Source: Mesostigma viride (taxonomy: Eukaryota; Streptophyta; Mesostigmatophyceae; Mesostigmatales; Mesostigmataceae). From it: a DNA stretch of 64,000 nt. How positions within the stretch are numbered: the first letter of the stretch is position 1; each line of letters opens with the position of its first letter. Location: NCBI GenBank assembly GCA_009746045.1, contig RPFO01000041.1, positions 520,721 through 584,720 of the forward strand, given 5' to 3'. The notes under the pieces are model-generated. The model was not told the DNA's origin. It searched no databases and was given only the letters and a program-made list of their open reading frames with translations. Made by a program: the position numbers and the translations under genes. Shown here in pieces: positions 8,730-18,604 of the stretch.

Positions 8730-10473
8730 GTGAGATCATACGCCGTATAATACGGTATAATACGGTATAATACGTTATGCGCTGGTTTTTAGCGTATAAT
8801 TTTTCATACGTAATACGTTTTAGCGCATAATGACGCATAATGACGTATAATACCGTATAATGCCGTATTTTCCGCGGTTTTTTTACGTTTTGCGCGGCTA
8901 GGATGCCAGAACGACAGGGCAACGATTTGAAGCCACAGATTTCGTATCTCTACTAAGTACTGACCCGTCTGAACTTTCACAATTCTACGCGATCTTATTT
9001 TGAAATTGTGGTGCACAGTGCGCGCACCGTGCGGAGGTGGCCATGGCGACGTGCGTTCCGTTAAAATATGGCTAATCCGGCGGGCGACATGCGAAAAAAT
9101 TAAGCCGATGGTTAAAAGTGATGTTCTATTATGATGTTTCATAGCAAGATCTGCACTATTTGCAAATTCGCTGCCTTTGTTGGTACAGATTTGCACGGGG
9201 GTCTCATCCAACAATTTGGCCGCGATGAATAATCTAGCATGTGTGCCTGCGACGGTAGAACTCGATATTCGTGGGTTATTTTGATGCAGCAAGAGCCGTT
9301 TAGTAACGGACACCATGAAAATAACCTAAGCATCTTCGATCTGCGGCCATTTCCTGTCATTTCTAAAATGATTTCGTTCAGGCCTGCGCGATCCGCGGTT
9401 AATCCATCCATGGCTGGCTGGCTTTTCTTGCGCGCCTGGGTACATAGGAAATAATGCCGGCCGTGGTACGTTGATTTGCCGCATGTCACCGCCCAGTCTG
9501 TTTTCGCTCTTAATGAACCTGGCATGAAACTTTTGGCGCCGTTTCTGGGTTTTTCTTGCTATTTTGTTCTCCACTTGTTGCAGTTGTGCTATCAGATTTT
9601 CCGCAGCTTTCAATGGTTTTCCTTACGCTGCGTATGCCATGCTTCCTAAAGCTACCCAGAATTGATCGGGCAGTTATCTGGCTTTGCTACGCTTCCTGTA
9701 TGGAGGTTTTCACACGGTAGACATTCTCTATTGCGTAGTCAAGGACCCTAGCTGCCTGGGAGCGGCATCACCGTTGCAAGGAGCTGGCGAGCTCATAGAC
9801 GCCTGTCATGCTCTTCAGCCTGCTGGAAAACAAGGTTGTTGTATGGAAGGTGAGAATATGTGAGTTACTTATCACATCCCCACCTGTTTAGCCTCCGTGG
9901 TCCCCAACGGGGACACGAGATTAATTAATATTAATTAATTAATTCAGTTAATTAATTAATTAATGCACACCACGAGTCACACACCTGTAGTCACATGCAG
10001 CTCAGTATATTCACATAGCATCGCACCATGCAAACATACTACATGCATTAATTGTATACTACTGTAGTATTTGCGTGCATGCACAGCCACATATATATAT
10101 TAAAATATATAATTACTTGCATCAAAGTGAAGGCACCCAAGTAAACATAACCAATATAAAGCCACATATATACACACATACACACAATATTTATGCATGC
10201 GCACGTTTACATTCTCAGTATTACATGCAATACATCGATCGTGTCCACAATGTCCACCGTATAGAGTATAGCCGAGGGTAGGGCAACCTTGGATTATGTC
10301 CAAAACAGTGTTAAAAACATGTGGATTGATGGTGGGTGTCTTAAAATGTGTAAAATCAGAGTATTCTGAGTGTGTCCGTACGATAACGTATAATATCGTA
10401 TTATACCGTATCATACCGTATTATACATTATACTCCACCGTGACCGTATAACGCGTATAACGTACGATCTCAC
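8730..10473. mobile_element. DNA transposon with 13-bp TIRs, inside gag
   Basis: The ends are GTGAGATCATACG (8730-8742) and CGTACGATCTCAC (10461-10473), inverted with one mismatch. Inside each end is an array of imperfect TATAATACGG/CCGTATTATA repeats (about 8745-8875 and 10378-10460). The element sits between …SRPPPPE and WPPHPVPS of the gag frame. Short minus-strand frames inside (9139-9613 and 8804-9316) match no transposase I know, so it is probably non-autonomous. It contains a piece related to family A (GTGCGCGCACCG…GTGGCCATGGCGAC, about 9020-9050) and a LINE 3' end (9891-9965), so it has itself received insertions. No convincing target duplication was seen. Confidence 0.6.
9891..9965 (+). 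repeat. LINE 3' end with (TTAA)n tail
   Basis: A divergent copy of the LINE-2 3' terminus. A GTCCCC-AAC-GGGGAC hairpin (9900-9914) is followed by ACGAGA and an AT tail of TTAATTAA units interrupted by TATT and CAG. Compare 51759-51813. Confidence 0.5.
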
Positions 10474-10814
10474 TCTGGGGGAGGCGGCCTAGAAGCATTG
10501 TCAGGGAGTGAGGACCTAATTGAAGGTTGAGCCAAGGTTGCAGGAGGGGCAGGGGCCTGGTTCATAGTAAAAGAGGGTTCATCACTAAATCTGACACGTT
10601 GTTCAAAGGTAGGTGGGGTAAGTGAGGGACGACGGCGACCACCAGTAACAGGAGGAGGTGAGGTACGCAGATTACCTTGAGGAGTGAGATGGTGCACCGT
10701 TTCCAAGGAGTCCCGTCGGTTACCACGAGTATTGTTATTGTTATTAGTAGTATTATTATTAGTAGTAGTCGTATTGGTAGGTATAGGCGACATATCTCCA
10801 CCCACTGGATCCAT
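10474..10814 (-). pseudogene. Gag-like gene, N-terminal part
   Basis: The minus-strand frame starts at an ATG (10814) and encodes an Asn/Thr-rich stretch, then Pro-rich sequence (TSPPPVTGGRRRPSLTPP), up to the junction with the TIR element, where the element supplies a stop. It continues at 8729. Low complexity prevents family assignment; its position downstream of the hybrid-binding-domain ORF suggests both belong to one retroelement. Confidence 0.45.
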
Positions 10815-10936
10815 ATTTAATTAAGTAAAGGAAAGAAAACAACAAACGTTGCCTTAAGAAAGGAATAGGAGTCTAAACTGAAGCAATAAAGGCAAAAGGA
10901 AAAACCTTGAATGTCTTAACAAAGAAACAATTAAAA

Positions 10937-11329
10937 TCAATCCTTTTTAACCACAGTAATGGATAGGGAACCAAACTCTAAGGTGAGAGGAGTATCTGAG
11001 CTAGATGAGGATGCAGCCCGTTTAGGGGGAGAAGAAGGAGGGGTAGCAAAGACTAGAGATTCCACTGGAGGACGACCATGAGGGATAGAGCGTACATGTA
11101 GGCCTAAATCTGATTCGCTATGGTCTATAAGGAACTGCTGAGCTTCTTCAAAGGTCACAAATTTCTTATACCTAATTACGTTGTATACACGGTTCTGAAC
11201 TATCTTCCTAGCGTCGGACCAAGAAAGGAAAATGGCGGACCATTGAGGCGTAATCACTACGTAATATTTGGCTAAGCTATTATCGCTGGAAGAATGGGAA
11301 GGAGCAGTAAAATCAAAACGCTGGCTCAT
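10937..11329 (-). CDS. Small protein with RNase H1 N-terminal / viroplasmin-like hybrid-binding domain
   Basis: 130 codons. Residues 21-70 match the fold signature of the RNase H1 N-terminal (caulimovirus VI-like) domain: KYYVVITPQWSAIFLSW, then a V-basic segment, then KFVTFEEAQQFL, i.e. YxVxxGxxxGIYxSW…KxFxxxEEAxxFL with the central Gly pair changed. In cellular RNase H1 this module binds RNA:DNA hybrids; in retroelements it occurs as an accessory domain. The C-terminal half is Ser/Pro-rich without known motifs. It lies 122 bases upstream of the gag-like ORF on the same strand. The domain call is from motif memory, not a profile search. Confidence 0.55.
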   Translation of the reverse strand: MSQRFDFTAPSHSSSDNSLAKYYVVITPQWSAIFLSWSDARKIVQNRVYNVIRYKKFVTFEEAQQFLIDHSESDLGLHVRSIPHGRPPVESLVFATPPSSPPKRAASSSSSDTPLTLEFGSLSITVVKKD

Positions 11330-11721
11330 GGTAACGCACCTGGTGGGTCTTGTGACGTCACGCTAGCAGTAGGAGGAGTAGGCGACTTATCTGGTTGATC
11401 TGGAGCACCGAAAGCAGCACGAGGGCGGCAATAGTCCAGCGCTCGTCCTAAAATCAGCGACCAGTCCCTCTGCGGGTGCGGCCGTCTAATAAAACAGCAG
11501 CACGAAGGAAAAGGTATAGTCTACCACGACGCTACTCGTCTCACTGTTGCCGAACCAAACAATTTTCCTCTATCTACGACAGAAAGACAATTATCCTCTA
11601 TCTACGACAGGAAGCAAACATGCGCAGGAAAACAAGGCGAAGGAGCTATCTACTAAGAAAGGGTTTTTCCGCTACGAGCAGGTCTAGCATCTAGGCAGAG
11701 CGTGTCCCGAACCGGGCAGCA
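11330..11721. other. No gene seen
   Basis: AT-balanced sequence with a short direct repeat (CCTCTATCTACGACAG twice, about 11568 and 11601). Nothing else was recognised. Confidence 0.4.
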
Positions 11722-12000
11722 CTACTCTCCCAGCTTGACGGCGACCCGCCCATTACCTGTCAAGAAAGTGTCGTCTTCATATCCCTGGACGCGGAAGGGT
11801 TCTTGCAAAGGCGTATGTAACAAAGGACCGTCGTCTCGTTCTCTACCTACGAAAGTTCCTCCGATACCATTGTTACGTCCTAAACTTCTACCTCCACCTC
11901 TACCTCTACCTGGCCTAACCCAACCTAAATTAGTCAGGCCACCTCTACTCAATCCCCTAGCGAAAGACGAACGAGACGGAGCTGATCTCAATGCATTCAC
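11722..12000 (-). CDS. Hypothetical Arg/Gly-rich ORF
   Basis: 92 codons with an RGxGRGGG-type segment (residues about 30-40) that could bind RNA. It lies upstream of the hybrid-binding-domain ORF on the same strand. No family was recognised. It may be a leader ORF of the same retroelement or chance. Confidence 0.2.
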   Translation of the reverse strand: MNALRSAPSRSSFARGLSRGGLTNLGWVRPGRGRGGGRSLGRNNGIGGTFVGRERDDGPLLHTPLQEPFRVQGYEDDTFLTGNGRVAVKLGE

Positions 12001-12401
12001 GTATGTGTTGCTGTAATGCCATACACTGTGGCCATTTACCCGAACCCGTTTATTCCAGGAATAGAGGAAGGAAACACACTACACTGCCATGACCCAAGCC
12101 TATATGTGTTAATTCATTTAACACACGCCGAGTGACCACACGAGGGGTAGAACGTGCATAAATGGTCACCAACGGTCCAGCATGCTCGGGCCGACCTGGC
12201 CCTCGCCTACAGATGCACAGATACACGCTGGTCCACTACATTCTACAGTCAGCTCACTTCCTTAGTGATTTCGGCACCTCAATTAGTGACAAAATTCGGT
12301 TCATTAGTACGGTTTACCCGAGAAATCTGATCGGATACTGATTAGTGACAAATCGTACCCGACCAAATCCGATCCGAAAGCACTAACGACGCGAATAATT
12401 A
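12001..12401. repeat. Sequence related to the TTAGT-motif cluster; left flank of the MITE
   Basis: From about 12250, CAGCTCACTTCCTTAGTGATTT is the reverse complement of the end of the 20395-20728 cluster. Further TTAGT or ACTAA motifs follow at about 12281, 12303, 12341 and 12382. The mariner-like element is inserted in this sequence; TTAGT resumes at 13344. 12001-12245 shows nothing. Confidence 0.4.
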
Positions 12402-13318
12402 CAGTCATTCCCGCGTTAACTGAGTTGCGTTTCTTAAGGTTGCGTTCCCGCGTTAAGTTGCGGCGCCGAAGTTTGGGGGGCGACCGCAACTTAAGCATGG
12501 AGGCCATCGCAACTTAACGCGGTAATTACTCAATTTGTAGGTGTCAGGCCATTTTTGGCCGCGCAGGAGGCCATTTTTTGCCAAGTCCGGACCCGCTACG
12601 TGATTTTAGGGGGCAAAATACGCAAGCCCCACTGGCGCGCAAACTTTGAATTGAATTTCCCCGCCTGCTGGCTTAATGATAGGTGAAAAGCGCGAATGCA
12701 ACCTTACAAATTCAGTTTTGCAGCCTGCGGGCTGCGGTACGGCATAAGAATCCACGACCATGCATGGTCATCTGTAATTGAGACATCTTGCCGGAAATTA
12801 CCACCATATGAGTCATGCCGAATGCACCGCAGAAGGGCAAAGACAAGGTTGTTGAGGCCACAGGCAGTCTCGCTGCATGTGGCCTCCATGCAGTTATTAT
12901 TGTTTACATGCAGGCCATTGACAGTAAATGAAGCTTCCCTCACGACTGTTCCCATGTTTTGTCACAGTCAAACGTGAAGCCGACTGGCAATTAAGTAACC
13001 CGCCAAAAAAAGAGCCGAAGTCAGAGGGTTAAACACACATTTGTGTTATAAAACGCAGGCACTGCGTGGCTGCCCACGGCGTGTTTTGCAGCCCGCCTTT
13101 CAGTTTGTCCACAATATCTGGCCTGGAAAATGGACTTTGGCCGGCTTTGACGCTGCAGCTGGATCGGGCTTGACGAGAGCTGTCGAATGCCGTATAGAAG
13201 TCCGTCAGAGGAGGAGGTGGTGGGCTGCTAGCCTAATTCTACCGTTAAGTTGCGTTCCCGCGTTAAGTTGCGGCGCCAAGTTTTAGGGGGCGATCGCAAC
13301 TTAACACGGGAATGACTG
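12402..13318. mobile_element. Mariner-like MITE with TA duplication
   Basis: 917 bp. The ends are CAGTCATTCCCGCGTTAA and its imperfect inverse TTAACACGGGAATGACTG, with TA on both sides (12400-12401 and 13319-13320): the Tc1/mariner pattern (TA target, CAGT terminus). Just inside, both ends carry TTCCCGCGTTAAGTTGCGG and an inverted CGCAACTTAA, giving nested sub-terminal repeats. No transposase frame exists; the open frames inside are short and unrecognised, so it is non-autonomous. Confidence 0.7.
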
Positions 13319-13344
13319 TAGTACATGCAACTCACTTCATTAGT

Positions 13345-14486
13345 ATGATGGCGAGGTCGTCAGCTCGTGGAGCTATGGAGACGGCATTTCCCATTCTTGC
13401 TGCGAAAACAATCGTTTCAGAAAGAAATCTGTGAAAAATCTCGTGCTTATGTGTATAATTGCTACATTTCTCAGTCTGTAGCGCTCCACGCTGAGGTTGG
13501 AGTCATGCATATAGCGACCGATTGCGATGATCAAAGAATGAAAAACTGGGCTATCCGGAATCGTGTGAATAGTGTGCCTACAGCTGCCTACGTGACGCGA
13601 TCACTTCAAAAAGGCGTCGAATGCGGGATACATCCATGGGCTCCATCGTACAGCATTTTTGGGGCGGACCGAGGTAGCTGCCGGTGGGAATGCCGTGAGA
13701 ATACTGCGGAAACGTGCGTAAGTGAAAACTGGATACTGCTTGACCTCCGGAGCATCTGGTGAGCCGCAGTTCTGGTTTAGGGTGATAGGGTGGTTGAAAA
13801 TGGAGGTCTAATCAGGGTTTGTTATTGTTTGTTGCGTTTCTTGCTGGAATTTTATTTTCCGGTGCTGTCGGTGGCCGCTGAAGAAATTCTTTGCGGGACC
13901 TAGGATGTGTGCTGTCCTTCCGTCTGGCACCGCTGCCGTGGATTCGACGGCCGCAAACACCTGCATTGATAAATTGCCGCACCTGACTGCGTCAATGTTA
14001 TGGATGCTCAGGGTATTATGGCGCCTTGAGTGTCATGTTGTCCATACGTCTTGCATATGGCATTCATCTATGTAACCTTTTGCCTCTTGCTGTTGGTTGC
14101 TTTGCTTTTATGCGCTTTATTTCATTTCCTTGGTGGGATTAGCCTGTGGAAGGCGGCCTCCCTCCTGCATCCTGTGTCGGCAGACATACTGACAGGCAGG
14201 ATGAAGTGCAGGCAGAGGGGCAGGCGAACAGTTTATATTTGCACACATGCTTGCCGCTGGTACGCTAGTTTGCGTGTATCTTTGCATGGTCATGTTTTGG
14301 CAGGCCTGGACAGATATGTTCAAATATGGTCGCATGCGTGCATGCACGCATGCATGAATGGGGTTACGCATGTTGCCAGCCACATAGGTAGGCACGTGGG
14401 AACCCTCGCAAGCTGACGACACTACCAGGTCAGGCTGGTCTGGACCTGGAAGACACACAGGAGGCAGGCAGCCTTGGATGGTGTGG
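13345..14486. other. No recognisable gene
   Basis: A 131-codon plus frame (13367-13762) exists, but its Cys/Trp-scattered composition and lack of any motif do not support coding. The remainder holds only short CATGCATG-type runs (14331-14354). Confidence 0.4.
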
Positions 14487-15158
14487 TGGGGAGGGAGGGA
14501 GGGAGGGAGGGAGGGAGGGAGGGAGGGAGGGAGGGAGGGAGGGAGGAGGGAGGGAGGGAGGGAGGGAGGGAGGGAGGAGGGAGGGAGGGAGGGAGGGAGG
14601 GAGGGAGGGAGGGAGGGAGGGAGGGAGGGAGGGAGGGAGGGAGGGAGGGAGGGAGGGAGGGAGGGAGGAGGGAGGGAGGGAGGGAGGGAGGGAGGGAGGG
14701 AGGGAGGGAGGGAGGGAGGGAGGGAGGGAGGGAGGGAGGGAGGGGGAGGGAGGGAGGGAGGGAGGAGGGAGGGAGGGAGGGAGGGAGGGAGGGAGGGAGG
14801 GAGGGAGGGAGGAGGAGGGAGGGAGGGAGGGAGGGAGGGAGGAGGGAGCGAGGGAGGGAGGGAGGGAGAGAGGGAGGGAGAGAGGGAGGGAGGGAGGGAG
14901 GGAGGGAGGGAGGGAGGGAGGGAGGGAGGGAGGGAGGGAGGGAGGGAGGGAGGGAGGGAGGGGGAGGGAGGGAGGGAGGGAGGGAGGGAGGAGGGAGGGA
15001 GGGAGGGAGGGAGGGAGGGAGGGAGGGAGGGAGGGAGGGAGGGTGGGTGGGTGGGTGGGAGGGAGGGAGGGAGGGAGGGAGGGAGGGAGGGGGAGGGAGG
15101 GAGGGAGGGAGGGAGGGAGGGAGGGAGGGAGGGAGGGAGGGAGGGAGGAAGGGAGGGC
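14487..15158. repeat. (GGGA)n microsatellite
   Basis: About 670 bp of almost pure GGGA on the plus strand (polypurine), with occasional one-base register slips. The long Pro/Ser/Leu or Gly/Arg/Glu frames across it are artefacts of the repeat. Confidence 0.97.
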
Positions 15159-15163
15159 ATGAC

Positions 15164-15380
<217 letters not shown>

Positions 15381-15473
15381 GCCTGGGTGGGTGGGCACGT
15401 GTTCGGGTGGGTGTGGGTATAATACCTAATACCTAATGCACCAATTTGGTGCATTGTGTGTGGTTGTATGGGT

Positions 15474-15586
15474 GGGTGGGTGGGTGGGTGGGTGGGTGGG
15501 TGGGTGGGTGGGTGGGTGGGGGTGGGTGGGTGGGTGGGTGGGTGGGTGGGTGGGTGGGTGGGTGGGTGGGTGGGTGGGTGGGTGGA
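15474..15586. repeat. (GGTG)n microsatellite
   Basis: About 110 bp of GGTG repeats, separated from the GTGC block by about 90 bp. Downstream (15590-15707) is a short diverged duplication containing GCCAAACACCATTCCTG. Confidence 0.95.
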
Positions 15587-15759
15587 TAAGGTGTGCTATT
15601 TATTATCATTAGCCAAACACCATTCCTGTTAACAAAATAAGGTGTGCTATTTACTATCATAAGCCAAACACCATTCCTGCCAAACACCATTAGCCAAACA
15701 CCATGCCAAACTAAGTCAATTTTGAGGACCTAGGTATGGATCCCCACTTTGGTACCATT

Positions 15760-17350
15760 AATTAATTAATTAATTAATTAGACTCGTGCTCCCGTTGGGG
15801 AGTCACGGAGCATTAACCCATAGTCCGTAAACTACCCGACCTGTCGGGTAGTTTGACTAACGGTCGAATTTCGCGCCGCGCCGTGAGCGCCGCGCCACCT
15901 GTGACGGATGTCAGTGGTCCGGTGGGTCCGGGAACACTTATGGACGAAGGTGATGCATAGGTTTGGGGGTAATATTCGCCATAGCCTGGTAATTACAACG
16001 TGCATTGAGAATGTATCACGTGACTTTGGCGGGAAAATTTCGCTCGCGCGCGCGCGTAATGAGATATGGCTGACAACGTGCCGCTGTCACGAAATTTTTG
16101 CGTCTCACGGCTTGAAACGGTTCAGAATGTTGCTCAGAATGACGATGCATGATTTTCGTAGGTCAGGCACCGCCAGATTTATAGGGTTAGGAAAATAGAG
16201 GTAGGAAAATATGACTTTCCTGGTCGTCAGTTCCAGATGAGTCATAGCTTGTCATAGGTCGATTTTCTCCCTATGGCCGGGCAATCTGCGCCAGCCCGGG
16301 CATCCAGTTTGGGTAAGGGACGTCAGCTGCAGCGTTTGCTGAGAATGCGGACTAGTTTAGTGGCCATCTTTGCACGGAACATCGACCTGGTAGCCATGGT
16401 GGATCATGAAGTATGCGGCTATGGCGGCCTTTGCCTGTAGAGCATCAGTATGTGTGAGATATGAGGGTCCCGGCCAGCGGAATCCGGGTAGGGCATGAAC
16501 GAGCCAGGTACGACAACGTATTTGCGTGTTGTTTGCAGCGGAATACGTATCCCATGCATTATGAATGACGATTTTATCCATGCATATTTCAGCAAGTTCC
16601 ATGCCTGTTGTAAAGAGTGGTATTAGCCCTGAAAGTGCCCAGTTTTGGGCATTTCTTTGGAGTGTACCACTCCGTCAGTGCAGGTAGGCAACGTGTTTGT
16701 ATTCCAGCACTTTTGGCAGCCTTTGATAGCTTGTTATAATGCATTATTGTGCTGCATGTCATAGATAGCTGTTTTCACGCGCGTAACCCACACACATGTA
16801 TGAGCACGTTATATAGGGGTAATGGGTTATCCGGGTGGTCTGACCCAAGGAAACCCCCATTGGACTATCCAACTAAGTTGTCCAATGTTGGTATTGAGAT
16901 TCCCTGCCCTCCCTGGGAAGTTAGGGGGGGGTTGACTTTTCCTTGGGGAAAAAAGATCGTCTTTTGGCCAGCTTTGACGGGAGCTATAATCCAAATGCTT
17001 TAATAAAGCCAAGGTATTATTGCATATTCTGAAAGCCCTTGAAGTGTAGATACTCCTAGCATCTTGGTTGGGGGTATTTGGAGTTGTGGCCTGTAAGTTA
17101 TGATTTTTTTCATTTTCAGGGGTCTAAAAGTGCCAAAAATGGGTCAGCGGACTATGGGTTAACCCCGATGGATGGATGGATGGACGAATTGTCTAGCGCG
17201 CTTCCCACATGTTTGCAAACGCGGGCGCTTCCCCACGGGAGGGGGTTCGTTGTCCTCTATGACCTGGGCCCACTTGGCCTTGTCCATCATCTTGTTCCAA
17301 ATCACGGAGAGGCCTAGGCCCCCCATGTCCTCTACTAGCTGTTCTTTGAA
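15760..17350 (-). mobile_element. 5'-truncated LINE copy, split by a piggyBac-like element
   Basis: A 9-bp target duplication GGTACCATT flanks it (15751-15759 and 17351-17359). The 3' end is on the left: a TTAA tail (15760-15780) and the terminal structure (15781-15812). 17163-17350 is the reverse complement of the end of the LINE-2 RT gene and 3' UTR (51460-51755). Without the insertion the LINE piece is about 245 bp, a typical 5' truncation. Confidence 0.85.
15817..17158. mobile_element. piggyBac-like non-autonomous element
   Basis: 1342 bp flanked by TTAA (15813-15816 and 17159-17162). The ends are CCCATAGTCCG and CGGACTATGGG, perfect 11-bp inverted repeats starting CCC, as in piggyBac. 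Removing element plus one TTAA gives exactly the uninterrupted LINE sequence present (inverted) at 51747-51775, which proves the insertion. Just inside the left end lies a 12-bp-stem hairpin with a 2-base spacer (15828-15853, AAACTACCCGAC arm). Open frames at 15908-16198 (+) and 16357-16602 (-) are not recognisable as transposase. Confidence 0.9.
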
Positions 17351-17574
17351 GGTACCATTGAAGACACCTTCAAGCCCGTGGGCCGTGATTCATGTCAAAC
17401 ACCATTCTGAAATCCGTTGGACGCATGACTACCGCCGGTTGATAAATAGCTACGTTTAATTTACTAATTGATTAACTAGGTAGGTTTAATTAACTAATTG
17501 ATTAACTATGTAGGTAGATGGTTTTCTCCTTGACAAATCAAGAATCGAGCATTTTTTCTGCTTTCTGCGAGCCA

Positions 17575-17713
17575 GATTTGTCACGTTTCGTCTAAAAGCA
17601 GTCACCATGGCCACTTCCGCAAGGGGTGCGCGCACCGTGCACCCACTTTTCACGGTACGGAGGGTACCGCGGAATTTTTTTGTCGCGGAAAATATTCGCC
17701 GCGCCGAGTCCCC
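17575..17713 (-). repeat. Family A terminus, copy 3
   Basis: It carries the conserved GTGGCCATGG…GGTGCGCGCACCG block in the same order as copies 1 and 2, then a diverged hairpin, and ends CCCC before TTAA (17714-17717). Sequence further inside (before 17575) is unrelated to copies 1 and 2, so this is a truncated or different internal version. 17360-17574 shows nothing else. Confidence 0.5.
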
Positions 17714-17717
17714 TTAA

Positions 17718-18604
17718 TACAAATCTGGTTTTCTCTTTGATATACAAATAGTGGCAATGGTAACGGCACTGTGGCAATGGTAAATTAATTAATATATGTA
17801 TAAGGACGCAGTCACGTGTCTATTAATTAATTAATTAATGTATAAGGATGCTGCCGTTGGGAAGACATTGAGCACAATAAGCATCGTGCTTTGTATCCCT
17901 ATCTTACGCCGTTACACAAAGAGAATAAGAGGCAGGGGGACGCCTTGTGTGGGAATGGATAACAATGTCACACTTTGATCATCACTGGGACAAATTAATT
18001 AACTAATAAATTGATTATCACGTAGACTAAGTCATGCGGGTACCAATAAAGGAACCTTCATTCATTGGGACATATATCAATCATTGGGACATATATCAAG
18101 ACATATATTGGGTTGTCTCCTTGATATATTGGGCCATATATGTGTGTTACCTTGGTCTTAGCATGTGCAGCCCATGTCAATTAAATTGCTTGATTCCCTT
18201 ACACAGCATAATACAAGGGGAGTGCACAACATTCGGCCATGCAGGCACCAGCTCATGTATTTTGTCTCCAGGGTGCGTAATTCTGAATGACGTATGTTGG
18301 TGAATAAGACATGCACCTCCGTTTGAAAGTCAAATCCTTACAAACCCGTCAAGTCCTACATGAAGGACAGTCTCATGTTGAGGGGGGGGGGGAGCGTAAG
18401 AGACCACCAAATGCGTGCAGGAGCTTGAAAAGGGGTTTTACGCGTACACGACCCAAGACTTGAGGTATTTATCCTTCGTCTGATCGACCAGGACTGTGAT
18501 TTCCCCGTCATAAAACCTGCACATGCAGTTGCACGGAGGTTTTAGCTAGTATTCAACCACACTAACACATCTTTATCCATCCAAGCCATGTGAAAACTGG
18601 CCAA
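17718..18604. other. AT-rich non-coding with LINE-1-type tails
   Basis: 17803-17838 matches the LINE-1 3' end (GACGCAGTCACGTGTC followed by TTAA repeats), and a second TTAA run precedes ATGTATAAGGATGC. A G10 run is at 18382-18392. No gene is supported. Confidence 0.4.

Noticed and set aside
9326-9613. Minus-strand Lys/Arg-rich frame inside the TIR element as a transposase
   Set aside because: 95 codons with no catalytic motif, overlapping other frames; insufficient support.
10401-10460. CRISPR-like array from regularly spaced palindromes at 8745-8875 and 10378-10460
   Set aside because: Units are imperfect, overlapping and without unique spacers; they are sub-terminal repeats of a TIR element.
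13367-13762. 131-codon plus frame as a gene
   Set aside because: No motif, no homologue recognised, surrounded by decayed repeats; likely chance.
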